Source of the DNA: Sorghum bicolor
Taxonomy: Eukaryota > Streptophyta > Magnoliopsida > Poales > Poaceae
Direction of reading: 5' to 3'
DNA length: 64,000 bases
NCBI RefSeq assembly: GCF_000003195.3
Contig: NC_012871.2
Location: 62,549,802 to 62,613,801, forward strand
Shown piece by piece: positions 1-12,281 of the stretch. A program made the translations under genes and the position numbers. Within the stretch, counting starts at the first letter, position 1, and every line of letters starts with the position of its first letter. The notes under the pieces are model-generated. The model saw only the letters and a program-made list of their open reading frames with translations, ran no database searches and was not told the origin of the DNA.

Positions 1-1414
1 TGGTCATGATCTCATTTTGGTCTCTAAGCTCATCACTAGACTTAAGCTTTGCTAGAAGTGTTTCATTTTCAAGTTCAAGCTTTTCGTTCTCACTTCTAGT
101 CTTTCTTATGACTTTTGTGTACTTGTTAAGCAATTTTACAAGTTCATCATAAGAAGGTGATTCATATTCACTATCACTTTCACTACTCTCATCCTCACTT
201 TGTACCTTCCGGTCACCTTTGGCCATAAGGCATAGGTGTGTAGAGGATGTAGATGGTGGTGAAGATGATGGTGATGGAGCATCGATGGCGATGGCGGCAA
301 CCTTCTCATCATCACTTTCATTGCCGGAGGAGTCACCACTTGAGCTCTCAATGTCGGTGAGCCAATCACCAACAATGTAAGCCTTGCCATTCTTCTTCTT
401 GTAGTGCTCCTTCTTCTTGCCACCTTTCTTCTTGTATTGCTTCTTGTCATTCTTCTCATCATCACTTGAGTCATCTTGCTCTTTGTTCTTCTTCTTGTAC
501 TTGTCCTTCTTAGGCTTTGGACATTGATGAGCAAGATGACCAAGCTTACCACAATTGTAGCAATCCATCTCGGAGATGGGTTTCCTCTTGCTACTTGTGA
601 AGAACTTCTTTTTCTTGGAATCAAAGTTGACTCCATTCTTGTTAAGCTTCTTCAACATCTTGGTGGTTCTTCTCACCAAGAGTGCAATAGATGCATCATC
701 ATCACTTGAAGTTGATGACTCAACTTCAATCTTCTTGGCTTTGCCCTTGTGAGAAGCTTTAAGAGCCAAATCCTTCTTTTCTTTCTTGGCCGACGAGGAG
801 CCATCTTGAGGGTTCATGTGCATGTACATCTCATGAGCATTGATCTTCCCCAATATGGTGGTTGGTGTAGCGGTGGAAAGATCGCCTTGATGAAGCACGG
901 TTACTATGTGCCCATATTTCTCAATGGGAAGTACACATAGTATCTTCCTTGCTACATCCGCCGTGCTCATTTGTGTAAGCTCAAGTCCATTTAGCTCCTC
1001 TACAATGACATTTAAGCGAGAATACATTTCATTAGCATTTTCTTTAGGAAGCATTTCAAATGTATTAAGCTTGTTCATCACTAGGTGATAGCGTTCCTCG
1101 CGTTCACTCTTTGTTCCCTCATGGAGCGCACAAAGTTCCTTCCAAAGTTCATTGGCGGTTTTGTGGCTCCGAACGCGGTTGAACACCTCTTTGCAAAGAC
1201 CTCTAAAGATGTGGTTTTTGGCCTTCGCATTCCACTTCTCGTTTTCTTGCTCTTGTGGAGTAAGAGCGGTGGCTCTTTCCGGAGGGGCAAACCCTTCGGT
1301 CGCGGCTTTTAGGCACTTTACATCGCATGCCTCAAGGTATGACTCCATCCGTATTTTCCAATACGGGAAGTCATTCCCATCGAACATGGGTGGCGGTCCA
1401 TCCCCGTTAGACAT
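1..1414 (-). CDS. Ty1/copia retrotransposon Gag (N-terminal part, runs off window)
   Basis: Read on the minus strand from the ATG at 1414-1412, the frame stays open to the window edge (about 471 codons). It begins MSNGDGPPPMFDGNDFPYWK, the typical start of plant copia Gag (UBN2 type), continues with the DUF4219/UBN2-like segment (LWKELCALHEG, ...EMYSRLNVIVEEL), and holds a CCHC zinc knuckle CYNCGKLGHLAHQC near residue 295. Lys-rich and Asp/Ser-rich linkers and a coiled-coil tail follow. Gag packages the element RNA into cytoplasmic particles. The ATG lies about 50 bp inside the primer-binding site next to the LTR at 1467-3013, as expected. Uninterrupted reading suggests a fairly young copy. 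Lineage looks like SIRE/Maximus (long Gag, long LTR), but that is inference; protease and pol would lie outside the window. Confidence 0.88.
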   Translation of the reverse strand, partial: MSNGDGPPPMFDGNDFPYWKIRMESYLEACDVKCLKAATEGFAPPERATALTPQEQENEKWNAKAKNHIFRGLCKEVFNRVRSHKTANELWKELCALHEGTKSEREERYHLVMNKLNTFEMLPKENANEMYSRLNVIVEELNGLELTQMSTADVARKILCVLPIEKYGHIVTVLHQGDLSTATPTTILGKINAHEMYMHMNPQDGSSSAKKEKKDLALKASHKGKAKKIEVESSTSSDDDASIALLVRRTTKMLKKLNKNGVNFDSKKKKFFTSSKRKPISEMDCYNCGKLGHLAHQCPKPKKDKYKKKNKEQDDSSDDEKNDKKQYKKKGGKKKEHYKKKNGKAYIVGDWLTDIESSSGDSSGNESDDEKVAAIAIDAPSPSSSPPSTSSTHLCLMAKGDRKVQSEDESSESDSEYESPSYDELVKLLNKYTKVIRKTRSENEKLELENETLLAKLKSSDELRDQNEIMT

Positions 1415-1450
1415 CTTTCTCTAGGCGGTGAAGCCTAAAAAATGAGCACT

Positions 1451-1464
1451 AGGCTCCGATACCA
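1451..1464 (-). other. Retrotransposon primer-binding site
   Basis: On the minus strand the bases just inside the LTR read TGGTATCGGAGCC. This is nearly the TGGTATCAGAGC that pairs with the 3' end of initiator tRNA-Met in plant copia elements. It sits two bases from the LTR end and upstream of the Gag ATG, so it fixes both the orientation and the LTR boundary. Confidence 0.85.
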
Positions 1465-1466
1465 AT

Positions 1467-3013
1467 TGAAAGGATCAAGATGCCCAAGAGGGGGGGTGAA
1501 TTGGGCTTCTCTAAAAATTTTAGCAACCTATAAGCTCCAATTCAACCCCTTGTGCCTAGTGTGACTTAGAGAGCTACCGGATAAAAGTTTTGCAACCTAG
1601 TTCCAATCCTATTCTAGCAAGGCAATTCTAAGAATCTAAAAACACAAAGTAAATGCTAGAAAGTAAAGGAGTAGTGGAAGAAAGTGCTCGGCGATGTTTT
1701 GCCGAGGTATCGGAGAGTCGCCACTCTCCACTAGTCCTCGTTGGAGCACCCGCGCAAGGGTCTTGCTCCCCCTTGGTCCGCGCAAGGACCAAGTGCTCTC
1801 TACGGGCTGATTCTTCGACACTCCGTCGCGGTGAATCGCCTAAAACCGCTCACAAGCTTGACACGAGCCACCCACAAGAACTCCGGGCGGTCTTCGTGCC
1901 TTCAATCACCACCGAACCGTCTAGGTGATGGCGATCACCAAGAGTAACAAGCAACGAACTCTCACTTGACCCAAACAAGGCTCTAGAGAGTGGTGGATGC
2001 ACACTTGACTCTTGGAACTCACTAGAGAAGGATTCTCTCAAGAAATCACTCAAATCTCAATCCTCTCTAGGCTCTTGCAACTCTCTTGCTCCACAACAAG
2101 GTTCTCTGATGTTCAAATGGGCAAGAGAGCTCTCATGGACGAGGTGGAGGAGTATAAATACTATCCACGAAGTCCAAAGGTCGGCTAACCATTTTCCACT
2201 GAAAACGGGGTCACCGGACGCACATTATGTTGCACCGGACGCACTGCACCGAGCGTCCGGTGCTTCATAACGGCTACCTGCACTTTTCTCTGACAGGTCA
2301 CCGGACGCTAACTCTCAGCGTCCGGTGCACCGTCCGGTGCTCGGGAAAACTTTACATGCTCCCTGCGCATGGGACCGGACGCTACTCGGCGCGTCCGGTG
2401 CTAGCGTCCGGTGCTCAGGGAAGGCTTGCAACCTCCCTGGGTAAGGGACCAGACGCTACCCGGTGCGTCCGGTGCTGGCGTCCGGTGCCTAACCCTAAGC
2501 ACGGCACTGTTCTAACGGCTAGGGACCTCACCGGACGCACTCACAGAGCGTCCGGTGCAGCGTCCGGTGCCCCTTTGGGCACCCAAACTTCGTCGAAACG
2601 CGATCGCTCCAAAACGAAGTTTGTTTCTCTCGATCTAAGGACTATCTCTGAGCTGCCTAGTGCTAGGTTTACTAAGTGTGCACCACACCTAAACCTAAAG
2701 CCTTGCCTAAGTCAAGCTACTAGATCAAAGCCCCTCTTAATAGTACGGTCAAAGGAAAACAAAGACCTAAACTACTCTAAGTGCCCTTCTTCACCATATG
2801 GCACTTAGACCTAGTCTAGTCTTGACGATGTCCAACCATCCTTTTGAAAACCGAAACGATTTCCACTATTAAGTAGGCATGTACGTCCCTGTCCATCGAG
2901 TACCTATATACCATGACCTTACCTATGACTTTGCCTCTGCAAAACACACGTTAGTCATAGTAATCATGATGTCATTAATCACCGAAATCACTAGGGGCCT
3001 AGATGCTCTTTCA
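1467..3013 (-). mobile_element. Copia LTR (5' LTR of the element carrying gag)
   Basis: The LTR is 1547 bp, bounded by the short inverted repeat TGAAAG...CTTTCA and abutting the primer site at 1464. On the minus strand it starts TGAAAGAGCATCTAGG and ends GATCCTTTCA. A TATA-like GTATTTATAC lies at about 2153-2162. A cluster of imperfect inverted repeats built from ACCGGACGC / GCGTCCGGT occupies about 2208-2572. A diverged relative of this LTR is at 44693-46154. The outer flank 3014-3018 (GTGTC) should be one target-site duplicate; its mate is outside the window. Confidence 0.85.
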
Positions 3014-3526
3014 GTGTCCTCTGCAATGACTCTTTGGATGAATCTCTGGCACATCTCTTTTTAGTCTGTCCATTTGCCATTCAATGCTGGGCCTGGATCA
3101 ATGTTCAAGTGGATCAAAGCTTAAGCCCTTTTCAAATTTTGGAAAGCTTCAAGGCGCAGCTTCAAGTTCCCTTCTTCATGGAAATCATTATCTTAATGTC
3201 ATGGGCAATCTGGAAGATAAGAAATGACAACATCTTTCGACAAATAAACCCAAGCTTTCAATCAGCCAAAGATTTCTTCAGGGCTGAACTTCAGCTTTTG
3301 GTTCTGAGAATAAGACGAAGGTCCTTCCAAGGTCTCAATCAATGGATAGCAAGTTTATCTTAGCTTGGTCTCTCTGTGTTAGCTTTTATTTTCTTCTCCT
3401 CCTTTGTTGCCTAGTCCTGCTTCCGGCTGACCCCCTCTCCCTTTTTTCTTTGCCGGCTCCTTTGTATTTTTAATTCATTTTAATAAAATTCCTGTAGGAT
3501 GCAAATCCCTCCAGTTCCGTCAAAAA
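3014..3526 (+). pseudogene. LINE (non-LTR retrotransposon) 3' fragment
   Basis: The fragment 3034-3363 encodes a tail containing HLFLVCPFAIQCWAWI and SWAIWKIRNDNIF. This is the zinc-binding (zf-RVT) C-terminus typical of plant LINE reverse transcriptases (the CxFA...W and AIW..RN motifs). After the stop comes a T/C-rich 3' UTR ending in the TAATAAAA-type context and GTCAAAAAA at about 3520-3527. The copia LTR at 3013 cuts into it, so the 5' part of the LINE must lie beyond the far end of that copia element. It is not a functional gene here. Confidence 0.72.
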
Positions 3527-3854
3527 ACATATAAAACACTGTACTCATACTTCAGATGAAAGCACATATCAACGTATATATACGTTCTTTACATACAAAA
3601 TATAAAACAGCTGCAAGCTGCAATTTCAGGTGGTCAGATAGAATACGGGTCACGTCTGTTCACATCCGACGACTGTACCCTTTGTTTCTTTATACGTACA
3701 GTAACATTGATAATTAGGGCCCTCAACAAGAACTTGACAATTGCGCACACACTTGCTTCGAGCCAGCTGTCAGAATCAGACCGTATATTAATTTAAGGAA
3801 AATTTTAACACAAATTCACGTAGAACTATTAAAAAATAAAAGAGATGGATCATA

Positions 3855-4088
3855 CTTCCTCCGTCCTAAAGTATACAAGGTATGTACACATTCAAAATTT
3901 CTTTTAAATCATAAGAGATTCTACGTGAAAAAACGTTTTAATTCAGACTAAGAAGGTAATCTTCACATGTCTATCATCACCAACCTCAATATAGAAATTA
4001 TAGAAAGTTACATATGTCATTTATTTTATCACAAAGTATATGTTCTAGTAGAATTACAAAGATACCTACTGTATTGGGACGAAGGGAG
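3855..4088. mobile_element. Stowaway-type MITE
   Basis: This 234-bp element has terminal inverted repeats CTTCCTCCGTCCTAAAGTAT and, at the far end, the complement of CTCCCTTCGTCCCAATACAG. A TA dinucleotide flanks each side (3853-3854 and 4089-4090), the target of Tc1/mariner-derived Stowaway MITEs. It lies about 450 bp upstream of the ABCG transporter TATA box. The interval 3527-3854 holds only AT-rich sequence with no gene signal. Confidence 0.7.
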
Positions 4089-4533
4089 TAAATACAGGGC
4101 CTTTTGCCTTTGCCGCCGACGGCTACACCAACGGAAGTTGAAACTCTACTGTAGAATACACACGGACGTGCATTGCTATGCATATGTAGTGGCATCTGAA
4201 TTGCAAATATCGTTGACAATAACATGACATGCTGGCCAAATTACATGGCTAACGCGTTGACTTTTCACCTTACATAGTACTATTTCCATTTCTTTTGTTA
4301 ATTCCGTTATCTAAGAAAAAATCTTTTAAATCTGTGTTCAACGAAGGCAGGTACTGTAGTAGTACGTTGGCACCAGAGGACAACACGGTGCCATACCAGG
4401 AAGGCCGCTCAAAAGCTCAGTTTGACCGGCGGCTCCCCAGATTTCCGAGGTCATCCAATGCAATCTAGCAAATTTTAAGCGGTGCCGGCCCTGGTTTACC
4501 GGCGCTTGGATAGTTGGATGCTCCGATCCCTGG

Positions 4534-4543
4534 CCTATTTAAG
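4534..4543 (+). promoter_or_regulatory. TATA box of the ABCG transporter gene
   Basis: CTATTTAAG sits about 175 bp upstream of the ATG at 4711, followed by a GC-rich leader. Position and context fit a plant core promoter with transcription starting near 4565-4575. Apart from this, 4089-4533 shows no gene. Confidence 0.55.
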
Positions 4544-4710
4544 CACAGCCCCAGCTTCGCCACCACCCTTCATCGCACGCCCACAGCACAAGTAAGCAAG
4601 CACAACACGAGCTTTTGCTCCAGCAGGGGCCAGGGCGCCAACTGTTCCAGTCTTCGCTAGCTAGCAAGCTCAACATCCCACGCGCGCGCCGGCCGGCGAA
4701 GCATTTGAAC

Positions 4711-7700
4711 ATGGCGTCCGGGCAGCAGCAGCAGCAGCACCTCCCAAACGTGCCGAGATGGACGCCGAGCCCGCCGCGGCGCCAGCAGGCCCACGAGGAG
4801 GGCGGCGGCGGCGGCGACGAGGTCGACGCGGACGGCTCGGCGTTCGGAGGGTCCATGCGCAGCACCGACGGGTCGGCGTTCCCCTTCGGCAGCGGCCGCT
4901 CGTTCCCGTTCCCGTTGCCCCAGCCGTCGCTGGAGATCAGCGTGCTGCAGGCGGCGGCGAACGGCACCGGTGGTAGCGGCGGCGTTGGCGTCGACGGCCC
5001 CGTGGCCCGCGAGAAGTCGCTGCGCCGGACCGACGAAGGCGTGGTGATATCCTGGGAGGACCTGTGGGTGTCTGCGGCCGGCGGCAAGGGCGGCCGCGTG
5101 CCCATCCTCTGCGGCCTCAACGGGTACGCCCGCCCCGGCGAGGTGCTCGCCATCATGGGCCCGTCCGGCTGCGGCAAGTCCACCCTTCTAGATGCTTTGG
5201 CAGGTACGTACGCTACGTACAAACCAATACCAACGTGGAGATCATAATACACCCACGTGAATCTTATACTCCTAAATCATTAATTAATTAATTAATTAAT
5301 CTCATATACCCATTTTATTTATACACATCAGGAAGGCTGGGTTCTAACGTGAGCCAGAAGGGAGACATTCTGATCAACGGCCGGAGGCAGAAGCTAGCCT
5401 ACGGGACATCTGTAAGTGTGCATGATGAGATCCTACCCTACCACGTGGTGCGTGTGCGTACACGAATCTCTAATGCATCTACTGACTGACGGATACGCAC
5501 ATGTACGTGTACTGCGTATATGTATATATATATATATATATAGGCGTACGTGACGCAGGACGACGTGCTGATGACGACGCTGACGGTGCGGGAGGCGGTG
5601 CACTACTCGGCACAGCTCCAGCTGCCGAGCGCGATGGCGGCGTCCGCGAAGCGGGAGCGCGCGGAGGAGACGCTGCGGGAGATGGGGCTGGAGGCGGCGG
5701 CGGACACCCGGATCGGCGGGTGGATGCACAAGGGCATCAGCGGCGGGCAGCGGCGGCGCGTGAGCATCTGCATGGAGATCCTCACGCGCCCGGCGCTGCT
5801 GTTCCTGGACGAGCCCACCAGCGGGCTCGACAGCGCCGCGTCGTACCACGTCGTCGGCCGCATCGCGCGCCTCGCGCGGCGGGAAGGCATGACCGTGGTC
5901 GCCGCCGTGCACCAGCCATCCACCGAGGTCTACGGCCTCTTCCATGGACTCTGCCTCCTCGCCTACGGCAGGACCGTCTTCTTCGGCCCCGCCGCCGAGA
6001 CCAACCAGGTACCGTACGTAATTAACAGACACTTGTAAGTATTATACTGTGTTTTAGAACAACGTATCCATGGTTGTTGACTTTTTTTTTTGGCTGGTTC
6101 CAGTGAATTGCATATATTAATATAATTGTTATTTCATATATAAAAAAGGCAAAGGCGGCTGATCGTGCGTCAGTTGTTTATATAGGAATAAAAAAAAAAA
6201 GATTTCCTCGTGATGGAGTAGTTTGGATTGGAGTATGTCTATTGGCTGCCTGCCTGGCTGACAGACGACGTACGTGTTTGGACATGCATCGTAGACTTGT
6301 ATAGTACTCTAATAAGCTAGCTAGCTGGTCGGCGGTTTCTCACCTGCAACTTGCAAAGCTTCAACTGTCTGTCCCTGTAGGCATTCACTCGTCTAGTTGG
6401 AAGGAGACCGCTATCTATAGACAAACGGCTTCTCATTTCATCAGCCTAGGCCGTCGATTAACGATCACACGGCGCTTGCAGATCGAATCTTCTCTGTCTC
6501 TGCCTAGCTGGAAGCTGGAGCTCGTGCCACCACCTCCCTCCCGCGTCCAGCCTGGAGCCTGGTCGCCGCCGCTAGCTGCCTTCGATTTCTATTAGACGAA
6601 GAAAGAAAAAAAAGACAAGTGTCAGCTCAGGTTTTTGAATAAAAACTGAGTCAGAAAAGCTATATCCTTCTAAATAAAGTCCGGCTGTGATGGAAATCGC
6701 CAATCGCCATACCCTAAATCCTAAACCCGGCAGCTAAAATGAACTCTGACTGAAATCCTACCCATTCAGCAATGCTAACCGCCGCCGGCTTTGCTAAAAT
6801 TTACTTCGACTGAACTCCTATCCATTTTGAGGCGATAGACATGCAGGAAGCGTGTAGAAATAGTATGTGGATTTAATCACGGGAACATTCGTTTTGGTAT
6901 GAACAAATTTATGGCTAGCTCTGCTTTCGTCAATAGAAGCAAGGATCAAATTTATTGCGCTCAGATAGTGACCCAACTGGTTAGGCGTGTGAACTTGTTG
7001 CCAACGAGTCAGCTTGTGTCTGAATAACAATGCTCCTACGACGTTAATGTCAACAGCAAGGACACAGTTGCAGAACATATCCAAATTGATCACATAGTTA
7101 AATTCCAGTGATATCAGCTTGACGATATTTAATTTCTGATAAAAACCATACTGCAGATAACTCTGCATATATAGATATAGTGATTATTACAGGTGGTCTA
7201 TTTTATAAACCTTGACACTGTATTAGGTAAACAACTGCGCAAGAGAAGTCCGCATACAACAAATTAAGTTAGTTTCGGCGTGACTAGACCAGGAGGAATT
7301 AGGTCATCGATAACCTCCTACAATAATAGCCTTCTCGTTGAAAAACTTTCAAGGGAATAAGCTCTATAATTTCCAAATTGATGGCCAGTCGTCAGTCGGT
7401 TAATTTCCAGTAGGGAGGGCGAAGACATTATTAGCAGGGAAACACGCGTGTCTTCGCAAGCTAGAGCAAGCTGAACTGCCAGTAGTCAATGATTGAAAGT
7501 TACTTGTTCAAATTAAATAACGTCAGATGATTATAGTGGCTTGTTTATTTTGTATGCACCAAAATGTTAAGCCGTACATCGTCTGAAACCTCAGTTGATT
7601 TTCAGGACTTGGAGTACAAAACTGATACTGGAAGAACAGTAGTCCTTAGTATTAATTAAGACATAATAGGTGCCACTTTCAGATTACAAATTACTCAGCT

Positions 7701-9260
7701 TGCATTTAAATTTTGGCAGTTCTTTGCTCTGAGTGGATTCCCCTGCCCATCACTGATGAATCCTTCTGACCACTTCCTGAGGACCATCAACAAGGACTTC
7801 GACAAGGTGAGCACCACATAACACGACTTCTAGCTAGGGATTAGTACGTACCTGAAAGCTTCCCCTTTGCATACTCACTTGCCCATGCATGTACGCATTG
7901 TTGTGTTTGTCAGGATATCGAAGAAGGCCTGAACGGAGAGATCAAAATGACCACTGCTGAAGCAATTGACACGCTGGTGAACTCGTACAAAGCCTCAGCC
8001 TACATGGAAAAAGTGACGAGGCAGATAGCTGACATACGCGAAAACGTAAGTCATACATCGCATTCTGCATTACACAAACGAAGAAATGTGCTTGAGGGCA
8101 GGAGAGTTTACATTACCAAGCCCTGCATGTTGCACATTTCCTGCTCCTGCACCGTCGTCAGAGCCCAAATTTACAAGTTTATGGCCATTTTTGCAGGGAG
8201 GGGCAGTGGTGAAGAAGGAATGGCATACGAGCTTCCTGACGCAGTCCTTGGTGCTCACCAAGAGGTCCTTCGTGAACATGTACAGGGACCTGGGCTACTA
8301 CTGGCTGCGCTTCGCCATTTACATCATGCTGTGCCTCTGCGTCGGCACCGTGTTCTACGACATCGGCCACAGCTATGGATCCATCCTGGTGAGTAAAAAT
8401 TATATGAATGTTCATCACTGTAACTCTGCATGTATATATGGCTTATTGTGCGGTAGTGCTCATCCCGAAAAAAAAAAAACAACTGCTCGATCGATCTGCC
8501 GCAGGCTCGTGGCTCCTTGCTCAATTTCGTCGCGGCTTTCCTCACGTTCATGGCCATCGGCGGCTTCCCGTCGTTCGTGGAGGACATGAAGATCTTCGGT
8601 CGGGAGAGGCTGAACGGGCACTACGGCGCGTCGTCGTTCACGATCGCCAACACGGTGTCGGCGGCGCCGTACCTGGCGCTCATCTCCGTGGTGCCGGGCG
8701 CCATCGCCTACTACCTGGTGGGCCTGCAGAGCAGCTTCGGCCACTTCGCCTACTTCGCGCTGGTGCTCTTCACGACCATGATGGTGGTGGAGGGGCTCAT
8801 GATGATCGTGGCCAGCGCCGTGCCGGACTTCCTCATGGGCATCATCACCGGCGCCGGCATCCAGGGCGTCATGATGCTCAACGGCGGCTTCTTCCGCCTC
8901 CCCAACGACCTGCCCAAGCCCGTCTGGCGCTACCCCATGTACTACGTCGCCTTCCACAAGTACGCCAACCAGGGGCTGTACAAGAACGAGTTCCTGGGCC
9001 TCACCTTCCCCAACAACCAGGCCGGCGGTGCCGCCACCGTCTCCGGCGGGCAGATCTTGACGGACTTCTGGCAGGTGGAGATGGGATACAGCAAGTGGGT
9101 CGACCTCGGCATCCTGTGCGGGATGGTCGTGCTCTACAGGGTGCTCTTCTTGGCCATAGTGAAGCTCACTGAGAAGGTGAAGCCCATGATCAAGGGATTC
9201 AGGTTCAGGAACACCGCGCCGTCCGTGCACGTAGCCGAAAAAGGCTCCGGCACTCCATGA
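4711..9260 (+). CDS. ABCG (WBC) half-size ABC transporter, ABCG11-like
   Basis: Seven exons joined at GT-AG sites: 4711-5203, 5332-5411, 5544-6008, 7720-7806, 7914-8045, 8197-8388, 8505-9260. They give about 734 residues, normal for the family. The nucleotide-binding domain comes first: Walker [10 protein letters not shown] (about 150-158), Q-loop VTQDD, signature ISGGQ (256-260), Walker B LLFLDEP with D280/E281, and H-loop His at about 314. Exon 4 carries [21 protein letters not shown], a hallmark of the Arabidopsis ABCG11/12/13/15 clade. Exons 6-7 hold the six-helix membrane domain, including [21 protein letters not shown]. Such proteins sit in the plasma membrane as homo- or heterodimers; ABCG11/12 export wax and cutin precursors. 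The N-terminal about 110 residues are Gly/Ser-rich. Intron 3 (6009-7719, 1.7 kb) shows no other gene. The substrate is inferred from clade only. Confidence 0.93.
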
Positions 9261-10384
9261 ATCCACGCCAAGGCCGATCAAACGTAGATGTGCGATATGT
9301 ATAGCTAGTGAAGAGCTAGTACTGCAATTGATATGCAAGCGAAATACGTGCAATCTTGTCATCTTCTCATTGACAACGAGGGCCATATTCCAAGAGCTTG
9401 CGTAATGCTAGTTTAGGGCTGTTTATTCCCGGCTTGATGGAATGGGTTTATCAGACTTTATTCCCCGTTTTATAGAAGCTTGAAGTATGTAGTGCATATA
9501 TGCTTAATTGCGTTAGTATTATTTAGTATTTGTTTGTTCTATTTGCCTCTGTTTCATTCCAATTTTCCATGGCCGACTACATATATGTGCATGCCATTTT
9601 AAATACGGGATAACGGAGGAGAAATCCATAATCGGAGACATGCGTTTGTTTTTGGAGACCGAACTAAAAAACGAGGAACCTTTAACCACTGAACTGTCAA
9701 TACTATATGTATAGAAGCTTGTATTTTCTAAGTACTAGTAAAAACTTGTTTACACTTAAAAAATCATAACAAAATCATTTTAAATCAGAAAAATATGGAA
9801 GTAGTACTTCTTTCTGAAACTAAAATGTATCTAATATGTTTTATGAGTATCCACTGGCTTTCAAGGAATGGAATATTACCAAGCACCCTCCACTATTGTA
9901 GTTGTGCATGATTGACATTTTGTGCAACATTAATAAACCTAGAGATCGGCCAAGAAATTATCATACTCTAAATAGAGTACTAAATATGTTGGATTTGAAT
10001 TAACCAAATTATTTTTGGAGAGCCAGCGATGTCATACTAATGATAAAGAAATTCAAGTGAGCCATCTAGTTCTTCAATGAATCCAGTTCACCAAAGTCGA
10101 TCTTAAAACAAGTATAAACTCTCACCTACATGTGGTAGCTCATACATACCTACAAATTAAACTATGTACTCCGACGAATTTCAGATACACTCGGGGGCTT
10201 ATAGACTAGAGTGACACTGTGATCAACAATGCATAGAGCATTGAGCAAACTACATCGCTTTTTATTCTAAAGTTTTGTAGTTGCATGTCAGAGTGTGTCC
10301 AGGGAACAACTGAGTGTTTTAAGTTTAAGTCGGTAGGGGAAGCTTTAAACTATTTTTTTATATTTTCTTTTTATTCTAGATCTA
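9261..10384. other. 3' flank and intergenic DNA, no gene seen
   Basis: AT-rich sequence following the ABCG stop codon. No convincing coding exon, RNA gene or complete transposon with target duplication was found. The transporter's 3' UTR must end somewhere near 9300-9500, but no single polyadenylation signal stands out. Confidence 0.4.
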
Positions 10385-10490
10385 TTTAAATTCGTTTCCA
10401 CGTAGAGTTGAATCTAGGCCTGCTGGGTGTACTCAGGTGCTCTAACCACTAAGCGAACACCCTTTGGCAACTGCCACTTGTTTTTGTGGC
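10385..10490 (-). repeat. tRNA-derived SINE-like fragment
   Basis: On the minus strand the piece reads GTTCGCTTAGTGGTTAGAGC (box A-like) followed about 35 bases later by GATTCAACTC (box B-like, one or two changes from GGTTCGANTCC), then an A/T-rich tail toward 10340. This is the layout of a Pol III SINE head. It cannot fold as a true tRNA. The element is degenerate and its exact ends are not defined. Confidence 0.4.
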
Positions 10491-12281
10491 CCTTAGATTT
10501 AAAATACATGACCCAGATTGAATATCCCTCTATCTTATCTTGTTTCTCCGTCCACACTAGCCCGACTCCGACTCCAATTGATGCTCCACTCGCCCCTGCT
10601 TCCCTGCGCGGCTCCGGTGGCTCTTTCATCCATGGATCCGCCACTGTCCACCACAGCCTCAAACTAAAAACCAAGTGCATCCTCTTTATTATCTTCTTCA
10701 TCTTCGATTGAGCTCTTCCCTTTGCCTCTATCTCTTAATCCATTTATGCAATGATCTCTATCTGGTTGGGATAGATTTACCAATTACTATGTATATCCCA
10801 CTTGTGTCATACATTTGTGTCTTTTCAGCAAGTGTTATGGCATGCTTATAGCTTACGTTAAATCGGCTCATGTTATGGCCCATGAAGCATATAATTAAAA
10901 TGAGTGATGGTTGCCCTTACAAGTTTTGATCTTATTAGTTGCTGCAACAATTTTACCTATACTACTTTAATTGAAACTCTATACTTATATTCGAAACTCT
11001 CCTTTTGTCTTTTTTCTCGAATACGTAAAAAATTTGCGCACGTATCATTGTATTTAAGAAGAACACTTCAATCAAACTCTCTCCTTTTTTGACTTACATT
11101 AGAAGAATGGATTGTAGTATTGAAATAAAACTTAGCCTAAACATGATCACTAACTTAATCTTATGCAGAATACATCTTAGATTCTAATTAGAGCCTATGG
11201 ATGCCATCCGTGCCTCTAAGATATGATGGTGTTGATGTAGATGGTGTAGTTTCACCGACTGAGGGCTAGGATGCCCTCTATCGATGAACTTGTGGTCGCA
11301 CGGAGTAGCGGCGGCTTTCAGACGCCACAAAGTTGACCTCGACAAGATGGACGTGGGAGACAACCTTCCTAAACCCTCTAATGCTTTAGTGACCGCTTAC
11401 GTGATTTGTTTCATGCGGATGGAGCTGTCGAGGGCGTTTTCTTTTATTTATAGATGCGTTGTGAACCAAGGAGGTGAACCCTAGAAGATCCAGTGGACCA
11501 GAAATTTTATTAATAATTAATCTCATGTATTATTCTTTGGATTAGCCGAGATCACATTCTACTGCAGCCCTAGTTGTTATAGTGGTATAAACAATATGGA
11601 AGTGGTGGTTAATGTAGATATAAATTTAGGGGATAATTTAGATTATCTCTCATAATTAATGACATCGATGGTAATTCAAACTAAATTAGGGATTGTTTTA
11701 AATATGCTAGTATATACTAGATTTAGGGGGATGTTGGTTTAGATTTTCCGTAAGGTCTCTTCACGATCAAGCTGCTCTGAACCACATGAGCAGCTGGCGT
11801 TCACTTTCGTCCAGTCATCAGACAAACGGGCCGGGGCGGCGGCTCCTTTGTCCGCAGTCCCGGCCGGACACGGCACACGAACCCCAGACGCCGGCCGGAG
11901 ATGCCAAACCGGCGTGCGATGCGAGGACTCGCAGGCACCAGGAAGCACAGGTTAGTAGGTTACGACGCCATCAGCTAGCCGGCCAGAGCTAGCTTGCCGC
12001 CCAGCCGTGACGATCGACGACACGCGCGTGTACCGCGCGCCATGCTCGAAGAACATCCTTGGGAGATAACGGGTCGCGCATCTCCCGAGGGTTGGAACAG
12101 AGACCTCACTCACTCTCACAGCCTTAATTTTAGTGCCCACTAGAGGATTCGGAGGATGCATGCCTCGTGAGTATAGGATTTCACGCAGAGAAAGTAACGA
12201 GACGACGTGTAGAGCGATGTGGATGTCGTCGCTTTGGAGCTTAGCGAGACAGGACTGGCATCTTTTACATACATACTCTAT
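10491..12281. other. Intergenic DNA, no supported gene
   Basis: Only short reading frames without recognisable domains are present. The GC-rich stretch 11780-12110 has several CCGGCC-type palindromes. It could be an unrecognised gene remnant or distal promoter DNA, but nothing decides it. Confidence 0.35.

Noticed and set aside
2227..2808. 193-residue plus-strand frame with GRTHRASGA-like repeats
   Set aside because: It is a translation of the ACCGGACGC repeat array in the copia LTR, antisense to the element.
8408..9386. Long alternative frames on both strands over ABCG exon 7
   Set aside because: GC-rich codon third positions keep shadow frames open. The frame with the FPSFVEDMK and membrane segments is the real one.
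10385..10490. Possible functional tRNA gene
   Set aside because: Box A and box B-like words exist, but no acceptor or anticodon stems form, so it was listed only as a SINE-like fragment.
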